Assembly (NCBI GenBank): GCA_035632315.1 | Contig: DASQGZ010000034.1 | Location: forward strand, 62,001-126,000 | Length of the DNA stretch: 64,000 nucleotides | Source: JAFDZW01 sp035632315 | GTDB taxonomy: Bacteria; Bacteroidota; Ignavibacteria; Palsa-1295 | Direction of reading: 5' to 3' | Shown: positions 25,601-31,595 of the stretch, piece by piece | Position numbering within the stretch: position 1 is the first letter of the stretch | Layout: every line of letters starts with the position of its first letter | Notes under the pieces: model-generated | Told to the model about the DNA's origin: nothing | The model's input: the letters and a program-made list of their open reading frames with translations, nothing else | Databases searched by the model: none | Position numbers and translations under genes: made by a program

Positions 25601-25819
25601 AAACAGTATTTCGAAAGCGTGCCGAAAGAAGTATGGGAGTTTCATATCGGCGGCTATCAGGTCGCACACAAATGGCTGAAAGACCGAAAAGGGAGAAAAC
25701 TCAACTACGATGACATCGAGCATTACAAACATATCATCTCTGCGCTTTCGGAAACGATGCGGCTGATGAAGGAAATAGATGTGGTCATTAGCGCGGCGGG
25801 CGGGTTTCCGTTGAAGTAG
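22649..25819 (+). CDS. Type ISP-like restriction-methyltransferase (single chain)
   Basis: The 1056-residue protein appears to combine nuclease, translocase-like and N6-adenine methyltransferase parts, as in type ISP/IIG enzymes. The N-terminus has a PD-(D/E)xK-like site (Asp57, Glu71-x-Lys73 in GYIEAKD). The methyltransferase is clear: motif I DPACGTGTF at 386-394 and motif IV NPPY at 505-508. Residues about 510-840 should hold the target recognition domain. No SF2 helicase motif is clear, so it may be shorter than full LlaBIII-type enzymes. Two odd insertions are in frame: residues 359-375 come from a repeat palindrome, and residues 850-858 from a tRNA T-arm-like sequence. The middle is AT-rich against its flanks. 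Confidence 0.8.
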   Translation: MPNTHIQKYLAEVQSQLSTGIAKEHAYRPALKNLLTALFPKIKAVNDAKKIDVGAPDFHLLQGETPVGYIEAKDIGLDLDDKSTQAQTKRYIDGLANVVLTDYLEFRWYLTDTKNPRRIVILAEKKGSKIIPIDGSDEALLNLLTLFVTNEDARTVKSAKELAKRMANLAKIIRDIISAALKISDESTQLHETMKSFKDVLLHDLDDEKFADMYAQTICYGMFAARVNHNIGKSKFERKTAGYDLPKTNPFLRQLFNTIAGPELDERVIWAVDDLANLLHHADMEGILKDFGKRTRQEDPVVHFYETFLAAYDPKLRESRGVYYTPEPVVSYIVRSVDHILKTDFGLEKGLADSTKIKPPSTGTPGEGRGEGERGNSDLHKVLILDPACGTGTFLHGVIDQIHENFKGNEGAWSSYVSEHLLPRIFGFELLMAPYAVAHLKLGLQLKEFGYDFKSEERLRVYLTNTLEEAFHADEKLPLTNWLAKEANAANEVKRDLPIMVVLGNPPYEGTSANVSWSIVNDPVSGKKKNKKTWIGKLLMGEDIKKHTEYYEVDGHGLGEKNPKWLQNDYVKFIRFAEWRIQQTGFGVLAFITANSYLDNPTFKGMRQHLINTFDNIYLLDLHGSSTKGEKNTDGGKDENVFDITQGVSIALFIKKEFNKEKNAIVKHANIFGSRESKYSYLFSNDVSKTKWKKLSPQSPNYYFFIQENKEDVSDLWHLKKIFNFDSMGITTGDDGHYVSFTYEEALKKEQGSKKSLIKYSYRPFDDQWLIYNVKKLARARSELNVNLIDQENMSLVVLRRPRNQKVENFFVTHLPTDKCIISTLDNANVFPLYLYPDTNKKDLFSEEVAGSNPATRAPNLSAEFIKAMEERLRMKFVTDGKGNLKKTFGPEDVFHYMYAIFHSPTYRTRYAEFLKIDFPRLPLTSDLTLFAKLCKLGEKLVKLHLMEKFGKEMVKFPVKGSDEVEYVEFESDSGHKDRVVINDKQYFESVPKEVWEFHIGGYQVAHKWLKDRKGRKLNYDDIEHYKHIISALSETMRLMKEIDVVISAAGGFPLK
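23723..23767 (+). repeat. Palindromic repeat copy B, inside a coding frame
   Basis: CCTCCCTCT, a spacer and GGGAGAGGGTCGGGGTGAGGG form the same palindrome family as copy A. It is read through in frame as Pro-Pro-Ser-Thr-Gly-Thr-Pro-Gly-Glu-Gly-Arg-Gly-Glu-Gly, just before methyltransferase motif I. Confidence 0.75.
25196..25212 (+). repeat. tRNA T-arm-like fragment inside the restriction-modification gene
   Basis: GCGGG, the seven-base loop TTCAAAT and CCCGC make a perfect tRNA T-arm. It differs by one loop base from the T-arm of the tRNA-Leu at 31531-31547. It is translated as AGSNPA within the enzyme and sits where the AT-rich part of the gene gives way to GC-richer sequence. No acceptor stem, D-arm or anticodon arm accompanies it, so it is not a functional tRNA. 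Confidence 0.6.
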
Positions 25820-25875
25820 ATTGGGAGATATTCTTACAAAATTACTGTTTGATATTTATACAATGACGGCGAAAA

Positions 25876-26262
25876 ATGGCTAATTATAAGGTACAAGCCC
25901 ACTTCCATGAAAAGGGTGTTCCGATCGAAACGAACCTGAACCTCATAAGTTTTCAAGAGGATGGAAACCATATTGTCTATTCAGCAGCAATGGATATGTC
26001 CGGATATGGGAAAACGGAACAAGAAGCGATAGAATCATTTAAACTCGCGCTTGAAGAGTTTGTGCGTTATACGATGGCGAAGAATACTATATTCAAAGAA
26101 CTTGCACGGCTCGGATGGAATGTGAGCGGCAAAGAAAAGAAGACGGCGCATCCTCCTTCGTTTGAAACCCTTCAAGAAAAAAATCCTGAATTTAAGCACA
26201 TGATCGAATCGGTGCCTCATACAGTCATTCGCCAGCCAATGCGCATTCCGCAATATGCCTGA
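25876..26262 (+). CDS. hicB: HicB-family antitoxin
   Basis: The 128-residue protein has the HicB partial RNase H-like fold: two strands with a central SAAMDMSGYGKTEQEAIESFKLALEEF segment, then a tail that probably carries the DNA-binding part. HicB binds and blocks HicA and represses the operon. Here the antitoxin gene is first, the reverse of the commoner hicA-hicB order, and its stop overlaps the hicA start by one base. It lies 57 bases after the restriction-modification gene, forming a small defence-like cluster. Confidence 0.75.
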   Translation: MANYKVQAHFHEKGVPIETNLNLISFQEDGNHIVYSAAMDMSGYGKTEQEAIESFKLALEEFVRYTMAKNTIFKELARLGWNVSGKEKKTAHPPSFETLQEKNPEFKHMIESVPHTVIRQPMRIPQYA

Positions 26263-26486
26263 TGTCGACAAAGAAGTTAAAGAATATTTCTCCTGCCGAA
26301 CTCAAAACATTTCTTACACAACATAGATGCAAATGCACGAGGACGAAAGGTGGGCATGAGCATTGGACAAGAAGTGACCTCACCCGACCCCTCACGTTTT
26401 CAAGTCACATCGATCCTGTTCCGGAATTTGTGATAAAGAATTTATTACGTCTCATGGGCTTAGGAAAAGATGATTTCTTTGCGTGA
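26262..26486 (+). CDS. hicA: HicA-family mRNA interferase toxin
   Basis: The 74-residue protein is a HicA-type double-stranded-RNA-binding-fold toxin. The family motif GGHEHWTR contains the catalytic His region, and the end (IDPVPEFVIKNLLRLMGLGKDDF) is the usual C-terminal helix. HicA cleaves mRNA and is neutralised by HicB. The length is typical. Its ATG overlaps the hicB stop, so the two are translationally coupled. Confidence 0.8.
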   Translation: MSTKKLKNISPAELKTFLTQHRCKCTRTKGGHEHWTRSDLTRPLTFSSHIDPVPEFVIKNLLRLMGLGKDDFFA

Positions 26487-26509
26487 TCTTTTTGATTGAT
26501 GGGGGCGGA

Positions 26510-26543
26510 AAACTAATAAAAAGAAGAACCCCGATCGGGGTTC
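26510..26543 (-). terminator. Terminator hairpin reading on the minus strand
   Basis: GAACCCCGATCGGGGTTC is a perfect nine-base-pair palindrome, followed on the minus strand by TTCTTTTTATT. On the plus strand no T run follows, so it most likely ends the small minus-strand transcript rather than hicBA. Confidence 0.6.
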
Positions 26544-26692
26544 GATCCGGGGTTTCGAAATAGATTCAATTGTGTACCGTATGTCGGTTCTAACACCATG
26601 TCCAATACAGGAGGGGGTGTCTGGTCATCTGCGATTCCTCGCTCAAATAAAGGGCCGTCATATTCAAATAACGGCAGGGTCCTAGCCTTCAT
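26513..26692 (-). CDS. Candidate 59-residue small protein with a strong ribosome site
   Basis: A minus-strand ATG at 26692 is preceded by AAGGAG eight bases upstream, one of the few canonical Shine-Dalgarno sites in the window. The 59-codon frame begins MKARTLPLFEYDGP and is acidic and Pro-rich in the middle, then ends in a basic Gly- and Ser-rich tail. I recognise no family. The oddity is that the hairpin at 26526-26543 and its T-rich tail fall inside the last codons, so the transcript may end before the stop codon. Either the protein is made from a non-stop mRNA or the region is a structured RNA. Confidence 0.35.
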   Translation of the reverse strand: MKARTLPLFEYDGPLFERGIADDQTPPPVLDMVLEPTYGTQLNLFRNPGSNPDRGSSFY

Positions 26693-26786
26693 CGACCTAG
26701 CTCCTTTCTATCGTTTGTGAAAGATCGTGTACTATTTTGTACGTAATGTTAGGAAGGAACAAACACCGTGCCAAAGATTTAATCAA

Positions 26787-26822
26787 CCCCTCACCCCAAC
26801 CCTCTCCCTGAGGGCGATGGAG
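26787..26822 (-). repeat. Palindromic repeat copy C
   Basis: CCCCTCACCCCAACCCTCTCCC is the inverse of the core of copies A and B, followed by CTGAGGGCGATGG, with T-rich sequence after it. Confidence 0.7.
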
Positions 26823-26876
26823 TTTTTATCATAGGTGCTTCTTTTATTAACTTTTAAAAAAACGACTATGGGCACC

Positions 26877-26907
26877 TTGACAACGGACTTTTTATTTCGT
26901 ATATTTG
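26877..26907 (+). promoter_or_regulatory. Promoter TTG-N20-TATATTTG
   Basis: TTG at 26877-26879 and TATATTTG at 26900-26907 are 20 bases apart. Predicted transcription starts near 26914. No protein gene follows, only a terminator-like hairpin. Confidence 0.55.
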
Positions 26908-26913
26908 TACAGT

Positions 26914-26980
26914 GAAATCTGTGCAATCATAAGCACCTAAATTTTCATCAAGAGCCGGCGCAAGCCGGCTCTGTTGTTTT
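26914..26980 (+). ncRNA. Candidate small RNA of about 67 nucleotides
   Basis: From the predicted start to the end of the U-rich tail the transcript would be about 67 nucleotides. The 3' end is a nine-base-pair hairpin (AGAGCCGGC, GCAA tetraloop, GCCGGCTCT at 26951-26972) followed by GTTGTTTT, a typical intrinsic terminator. The 5' half is unpaired and AU-rich. No family is recognised. It could also be a short attenuated leader. Confidence 0.4.
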
Positions 26981-27070
26981 AGGAGAAAAAGTGTGGTGGG
27001 GTACACCGGATCGGATGAGAAATAATATACTTACAGACCAATATGGGCAGGATGGAAAGGATGAAAAGGA

Positions 27071-27141
27071 TATGAATGGTTTGCCTTCGGCAGGTTTATT
27101 TAATAGATTCCTCTCTGCGCTTCGCGCGGCTCGGAATGACA
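27071..27141 (+). repeat. GTCATTCCGAG repeat, partial copy
   Basis: TATGAATGGTTTGCCTTCGGC through CTCGGAATGACA matches the right two-thirds of the complete copy at 27933-28030. The left arm is missing. Confidence 0.7.
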
Positions 27142-27149
27142 GGCGCGAT

Positions 27150-27173
27150 GGTCAGTGGCCAGTGGTCAGTGAG
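27150..27173 (+). repeat. GGTCAGTGG short repeat, first copy
   Basis: GGTCAGTGGCCAGTGGTCAGTG is a head-to-tail array of a nine- to ten-base unit. A second array lies at 31561, right after tRNA-Leu. Confidence 0.6.
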
Positions 27174-27238
27174 GCGCGGATAGAATTCGTCAAAGTGCGG
27201 GGTACAGCGGTTGTGATGAGAAATAAAGGAGTTACGGA

Positions 27239-27301
27239 GCCCTCACCCCAAGCCCCTCTCCTCCCTCGATTCCTCGGGACAAGCTCCGGGCGAGGGGGAC
27301 T
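27239..27301 (-). repeat. Palindromic repeat copy D
   Basis: GCCCTCACCCCAAGCCCCTCTCC opens a 60-base imperfect palindrome that closes with CCGGGCGAGGGGGAC. It ends one base before the stop codon of the TrmH-family gene. Confidence 0.7.
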
Positions 27302-27302
27302 T

Positions 27303-27860
27303 TTACGGACGGAATGCGGCAGGGTCGGCGCCCGAGGCACGAAGACATTCATATACCGCCACGCCGAACGCGACGGCGACATTGAGAGAATGTTTTGCTC
27401 CGAGCATCGGGATCGCGACAGAAAAGTCGCAGGCGGCAAGGGCAGCGTCGCTGACGCCGGTTATTTCGTTGCCGATGACGAGCCCGAGCGGAAAATCGGC
27501 AAGGGTCATTTCGAAGACCCAGCGGCTGGCGTCGGTCAGTTCGAGAGCGGCGATGCGGCAGCCGAGCTCCCTGGCGGCGGCGATGGCGTCGGTGACATGT
27601 TTGAAATGGCGATGCGGAACAGTTCGGGTGGCATCGAGCGCCGTCTTCTCGATCTCCTTTCGCGGCGGATGCGGCGTATATCCGGCGGTGAAGACAGCTT
27701 CGAGCCGGACGCCGTCGGATGTTCGAAAAATAGAGCCGACGTTATACAAGCTCCGGATATTATCGAGAATGGCGATCACCGGAAAGCGATTCGCGGCGGA
27801 CGCGGCATCTTTTTCAGAAAGCCGTTCGAGAAGAATATCCTGGTGAAGCAGTCGCTTCAT
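27303..27860 (-). CDS. SpoU/TrmH-family RNA 2'-O-methyltransferase
   Basis: The 185-residue protein is a compact SPOUT methyltransferase. Motif 1 is NIRSLYNVGSIFRT (Asn and Arg of the catalytic motif), motif 2 is GLVIGNEITGVS and motif 3 is IPMLGAKHSLNVAVAFGVAVYE, which form the SAM-binding knot. It should methylate the 2'-OH of a tRNA or rRNA nucleotide; which one is not decidable. There is no N-terminal substrate-binding extension. The gene is clearly richer in G and C than its neighbours and has repeat elements on both sides, so it may have arrived with them. Confidence 0.85.
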   Translation of the reverse strand: MKRLLHQDILLERLSEKDAASAANRFPVIAILDNIRSLYNVGSIFRTSDGVRLEAVFTAGYTPHPPRKEIEKTALDATRTVPHRHFKHVTDAIAAARELGCRIAALELTDASRWVFEMTLADFPLGLVIGNEITGVSDAALAACDFSVAIPMLGAKHSLNVAVAFGVAVYECLRASGADPAAFRP

Positions 27861-27932
27861 GAAATAATAAATATGAAAGGGCTATTAACGCGAAGTGAGA
27901 AGGAAATGTCAGCAGGAATGAAACAAGTATTT

Positions 27933-28030
27933 GTCATTCCGAGTGGAGCGAAGCGAAAAGAGGAATCTATGAATGTGTTGCCTTCGGCAAACTTATTCGA
28001 TAGATTCCTCGGCTGCCGCCTCGGAATGAC
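27933..28030. repeat. GTCATTCCGAG inverted-repeat element, complete copy
   Basis: GTCATTCCGAG at 27933-27943 and CTCGGAATGAC at 28020-28030 are exact inverses and bound a 98-base element with an inner GAGGAATCTATGAATG / ATAGATTCCTC pairing. It lies between two divergent-end gene borders, 15 bases from the DUF1501 stop. Similar elements occur in many genomes as non-autonomous palindromes. Confidence 0.8.
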
Positions 28031-28045
28031 AGCAGAAGAAACGTA

Positions 28046-29662
28046 TCAATGTGACACGATAAGCTTCAACGACTGGCTTATTGTTTCAGAACGGATTCTA
28101 AGAAAATAGGAGCCGTTCGGAAGATTCTGCACGTCGAGGGTTACCCATTCGTTGCCCTGTGAAATAGGCGCCTGCTGGGTTGCGACCTGTCTTCCACGAA
28201 CGTCGAATATCGCGATATCGACAACCGAAGAAGTCATCGGCGGCGCGAGGTACAGTGTCGTTTGGATTGCGGCAGGGTTCGGATAGAGCATCAGGCGAGG
28301 CGCGCCGGCATTTTCATTCTCGGGATACAACGACCTGATCAAATGAGAATTCTTCGCAGAGCCATTGATCGGGAAAGAAATATCGAATGGATCGTGCGGT
28401 CGTCCGGGGGTCAGAAGCGATTGGCGAAGAGTTTCGCCCACGCCAAACCAATCGGCAAGAACGGCGGCATACAAACGGCGAAATTCGAATTCGTTGACAA
28501 GATCGCCATTCTTGTCGAGGTTGCCAAGGTCAGGATGTCTGCCGTAGAGTTCTCCGTTGACCTTTGCGCCGATGATAAAATGCGGAGCTGCGGCGCCGTG
28601 ATCGGTGCCGCTCGAATAGTCGCCTATTTCGCCGACGCGCCGACCGAATTCGGAGTAGGTCATCGTCACAACGCGATCGGCATTGCCCAGTGCCTCCAGA
28701 TCCCTCTGGAATGCATAGACTGCCTCGGAAAATGTCCGAAGCAAAAACGCATGACCGGCGCCGGAGCTGTCGTCTTTCGAGAGCTGACAGAAATGTGTAT
28801 CGAAGCCTTGGAGGCTCGCGAAATAAATTTTAGTTTTCAGACCGGCATTGACGCACCAAGCAATTCGCTGGAGATCCTGAGCGAACGGGGTGTCGGGATA
28901 TGTCACGTTGCTGACGGCTTTTTCAGGAAAGAGCGAATGGAATCTTGCGGAATATACATTCGCAATATTGACAAGCGATCGGACGTACGCAAGCTCAGTT
29001 CCGCCTTGGGTCTGTGGCACAGGTTCAATAGAAGTATTTCCTGCTGCCGAGAACGTACGCGGATCGTGAACCTGGATATCCATCATCGAATTACTGCCAC
29101 GAAAAATCTGGCTGCCAAGCGCCCCCATATTGATCGCAACGGGATCTTCCGGGAGTATCGCGGGATAGTTGGGATAGAGTGTTTCGAGGTAACGGCCTGC
29201 CCATCCGGTTGGGACGAGGAGGTCGGGGTCGCTGGCAGAATTCCAAATATCAAGCCCGCGAAAATGGGACAAGTCTGGGTTTTCGATGCCGACATTTTGT
29301 ACGATCGCCATCTTCCCTTCTTGCCAAAGTGGCTCAAGCGCCGAGGTGAACGGATTCATCGAAAGATCCCCTCGAAGTTTAAATGTGAGCCGCGCCTTTT
29401 CCTGAACTGTCGTAAAGCCAAGATGTTTGCGATGTTCGTCGTAGAGCGGGTCTTCGAACGGAATGACAGTATTGAGTCCGTCATTTCCACCTTCGAGGAA
29501 TATGATGACAAGCACGTGATCGTCTTGACGAGTGGTATTCGACATCGAATCGAGAAGCGGTGAATGCATCAGAGCCTCGGCACGCTTCGTGCCAAGCATG
29601 AACGGTACTGCTGTTGCAGCAACGCCGAGCGGTACTGTTTTCAAGAACGATCTGCGTTTCAT
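28046..29662 (-). CDS. DUF1501 protein with T9SS sorting domain
   Basis: The 538-residue protein begins with a twin-arginine-type signal (MKRRSFLKTVPLG, about residues 1-30). The DUF1501 core (residues 45-430) has VLVIIFLEGGNDGLNTVIP, SHFRGLDIWNSA, GFDTHFCQL and MTYSEFGRRVGEIGDYSSGTDHGAA, an alkaline-phosphatase-like sulfatase fold with Asp and His metal ligands. The last 80 residues are a T9SS domain (LYPNPAAIQTTL, IFDVRGRQVA). The partner DUF1800 gene lies 7 bases upstream; the pair is widespread, exported and of unknown substrate. Having both a Tat and a T9SS signal is plausible for a protein folded before outer-membrane export. Confidence 0.85.
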   Translation of the reverse strand: MKRRSFLKTVPLGVAATAVPFMLGTKRAEALMHSPLLDSMSNTTRQDDHVLVIIFLEGGNDGLNTVIPFEDPLYDEHRKHLGFTTVQEKARLTFKLRGDLSMNPFTSALEPLWQEGKMAIVQNVGIENPDLSHFRGLDIWNSASDPDLLVPTGWAGRYLETLYPNYPAILPEDPVAINMGALGSQIFRGSNSMMDIQVHDPRTFSAAGNTSIEPVPQTQGGTELAYVRSLVNIANVYSARFHSLFPEKAVSNVTYPDTPFAQDLQRIAWCVNAGLKTKIYFASLQGFDTHFCQLSKDDSSGAGHAFLLRTFSEAVYAFQRDLEALGNADRVVTMTYSEFGRRVGEIGDYSSGTDHGAAAPHFIIGAKVNGELYGRHPDLGNLDKNGDLVNEFEFRRLYAAVLADWFGVGETLRQSLLTPGRPHDPFDISFPINGSAKNSHLIRSLYPENENAGAPRLMLYPNPAAIQTTLYLAPPMTSSVVDIAIFDVRGRQVATQQAPISQGNEWVTLDVQNLPNGSYFLRIRSETISQSLKLIVSH

Positions 29663-29669
29663 TTGTTCG

Positions 29670-31307
29670 TTATGCTAATTGAAATTCCGGGGCGCTTAGT
29701 AGTCCGAAAATCATCCTACGCAGCGGCAGAATGCGCTGTGCATCTGTCATTGCAGGCCATTCGTATGAATGTACGACTCCGCTGGATGCGACGATCTGTT
29801 CAAGGCTATTTTCGTCTATTGGTATCGCAAACATTAGTTCGTTCATTTCATCAAGCATTGCGACGACATCACTGCTAAATGAAGGAAATTGTTTTGCCCA
29901 TCCAAGCACGAGATCATCGCCGTATGGAATCCAATCAAAATTATATCCGGTGTGGGGATTGCACCACTGCCCCTGAATGACGCCATTAATGGCAAGGCCG
30001 TAAGCAAATGCCTCGATACGTTTAGTAAGCGTCGCTGTGTTGAGCCAAGTTCGATAGCCTTCCCAACCTTTGACGTTTGTCGGATTGCAAAGAAATTGCC
30101 CTATGTCTTGACCGTAGTACCAAAAGTTGCCTGCCGCATAGAGCGAGACCGGAAGCTCCATTTTACGTGCAAGGCTTACCATAAACTCGAATGGCGATTT
30201 GATGGCTGCTCCGCGATGAGTCCGATCGAAGAAATGAGCACTCTTGAACAGCTTCAAAAAAACAGGCTTCAACTCCCAGTTCGATGCAATAAGTGTATCA
30301 GCGAGTTCTTGAATTATCTCATCCGAAGAATCGGGAAGATCGCCCATATAAATAAAATTTCGATAGATCTTTTTTGCGATATGCCAGGCAATAGCAGCCG
30401 CCCGACGCTCAAATAACAGGTCAATGACGTCCGCCTCAATTCGAGGATCGTTTGCTTGCGCAAGACCGTACACTTTGGGCTCGGATCCCCAGATGCTCCG
30501 CTTGGTATTGAAATCAAAATAATAATCTGCAAAATAATGTGGCAACACATCAGGTGGAGGAGCTTCGAACCAAAAACGCCACCCTACAAGGGAATGAGCA
30601 AGATTGCGAACGTCATCCTGCACGTAATTCGTATTCCCGTATCGGTCGGTTATTCCCATCGTGAACAGCTCCATCAGTTCACGAGCATAGTTTTCGTTGA
30701 TCATATCTTCTTCGTTCCAAATTCCATCGAGATATTTGAGCATCGCCGGCATGGTCGTGATGTCTTTGACCATCTGTTTAAAATTTCCCCATGCATTACG
30801 GCGAAGGTAGTCGAAGTAGCGCCATTCGTGTACGAAATAATAGATCTTGACCTCTTCGACTACAAAATGATTATGCCAGAACATTACGAGTCTTTCACGA
30901 AGCTGGACATCGGATTGCATCATTTGCAATGTCCACCACATATGTAAATCATGCTTCGCATCATGCTGCGCCACATCCTCTGCATGTCCGATCATATAGT
31001 CCGGTCCTCGGTATGCTGGGGTGTACATCCACTTCTCATATCCGGGAGGCGGCTGTGGCATCGCATCAGTTACAAGCCGATCATCCATTAGTTGATCAAT
31101 AAGTTGCGATGGCGTAAGTTCGAGGGCAGAGCGAATGTCGGAAACAGTGGCACCGAATCCCAAACGATTATAAATATGATTTACTGTTCCTGAATCCCAT
31201 GGGTTATTTGCATCCGACACCCACTCATCAAGCGACGAAGAATTCAAACTGTAATTTGCCTTGTGAGGGGCTCCGACGATTGATCGAAGAAAAGAACGTC
31301 TGTCCAT
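29670..31307 (-). CDS. DUF1800 protein
   Basis: The 545-residue protein is the usual partner of DUF1501. It opens with MDRRSFLRSIVG, a Tat-like twin Arg without a long hydrophobic run, and has the DUF1800 features HIYNRLGFGAT near residue 45, MFWHNHFVV near 140, NENYARELMELFTMGI near 210 and SPFEFMVSLAR near 370. No catalytic residues are established for the family. It is the first gene of the unit, followed after 7 bases by DUF1501, so the two are likely made together and act in the envelope. Confidence 0.85.
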   Translation of the reverse strand: MDRRSFLRSIVGAPHKANYSLNSSSLDEWVSDANNPWDSGTVNHIYNRLGFGATVSDIRSALELTPSQLIDQLMDDRLVTDAMPQPPPGYEKWMYTPAYRGPDYMIGHAEDVAQHDAKHDLHMWWTLQMMQSDVQLRERLVMFWHNHFVVEEVKIYYFVHEWRYFDYLRRNAWGNFKQMVKDITTMPAMLKYLDGIWNEEDMINENYARELMELFTMGITDRYGNTNYVQDDVRNLAHSLVGWRFWFEAPPPDVLPHYFADYYFDFNTKRSIWGSEPKVYGLAQANDPRIEADVIDLLFERRAAAIAWHIAKKIYRNFIYMGDLPDSSDEIIQELADTLIASNWELKPVFLKLFKSAHFFDRTHRGAAIKSPFEFMVSLARKMELPVSLYAAGNFWYYGQDIGQFLCNPTNVKGWEGYRTWLNTATLTKRIEAFAYGLAINGVIQGQWCNPHTGYNFDWIPYGDDLVLGWAKQFPSFSSDVVAMLDEMNELMFAIPIDENSLEQIVASSGVVHSYEWPAMTDAQRILPLRRMIFGLLSAPEFQLA

Positions 31308-31473
31308 TTCTTGGTATAGTAAGTTAAATATATTCTAAAAGACACGCCAAGTCATCAAACAGAAAGGAAATGTCAGGGCAATTAAATATGACCTTCATTG
31401 AAGAATGAATTCGATTCACGGCGTTGAGGGAACAACGTTCGGCGGCGTCCTGTTGAGGGAGTCCACTTTTTCA

Positions 31474-31555
31474 GCGGGAGTGGCGAAATTGGCAGACGCA
31501 CCATCTTGAGGGGGTGGCGCCGTAAGGCATGCGGGTTCAAGTCCCGCCTCCCGCA
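31474..31555 (+). tRNA. tRNA-Leu (anticodon GAG)
   Basis: A complete cloverleaf: acceptor GCGGGAG/CTCCCGC, D-arm region with AAATTGGCAGACGC, anticodon stem CCATC/GGTGG, loop TTGAGGG with GAG at 31508-31510, a long variable arm typical of class II tRNAs, and T-arm GCGGG-TTCAAGT-CCCGC at 31531-31547. The discriminator base is A and the CCA end is not encoded. Confidence 0.95.
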
Positions 31556-31560
31556 CTCAG

Positions 31561-31594
31561 CAGTGGTCAGTGACCGGTGGTCTGTGGTCAGTGA
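31561..31594 (+). repeat. GGTCAGTGG short repeat, second copy
   Basis: Imperfect head-to-tail CAGTGGTCAGTGACCGGTGGTCTGTGGTCAGTG, starting six bases after the tRNA-Leu and ending at the stop codon of the next gene. It shares its unit with the array at 27150. Confidence 0.65.
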
Positions 31595-31595
31595 A

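Larger units (their letters stand above)
26487..27302. other. Repeat-rich intergenic region
   Basis: This 816-base stretch between hicA and the TrmH-family gene holds the small minus-strand ORF, its terminator, palindromic repeats (26787, 27071, 27150, 27239) and a promoter-hairpin pair that may encode an sRNA (26877-26980). I see no conventional protein gene in it. Confidence 0.7.

Noticed and set aside
26991..28109. A 372-codon plus-strand ORF from 26991 to 28109
   Set aside because: It runs through repeat copies and antisense to the TrmH-family gene; the product is Arg- and Gly-rich and has no family features.
28262..29563. A 433-codon plus-strand ORF opposite the DUF1501 gene
   Set aside because: It lies wholly antisense to a clear family gene, has no motif or ribosome site, and its codon use is that of a shadow frame.
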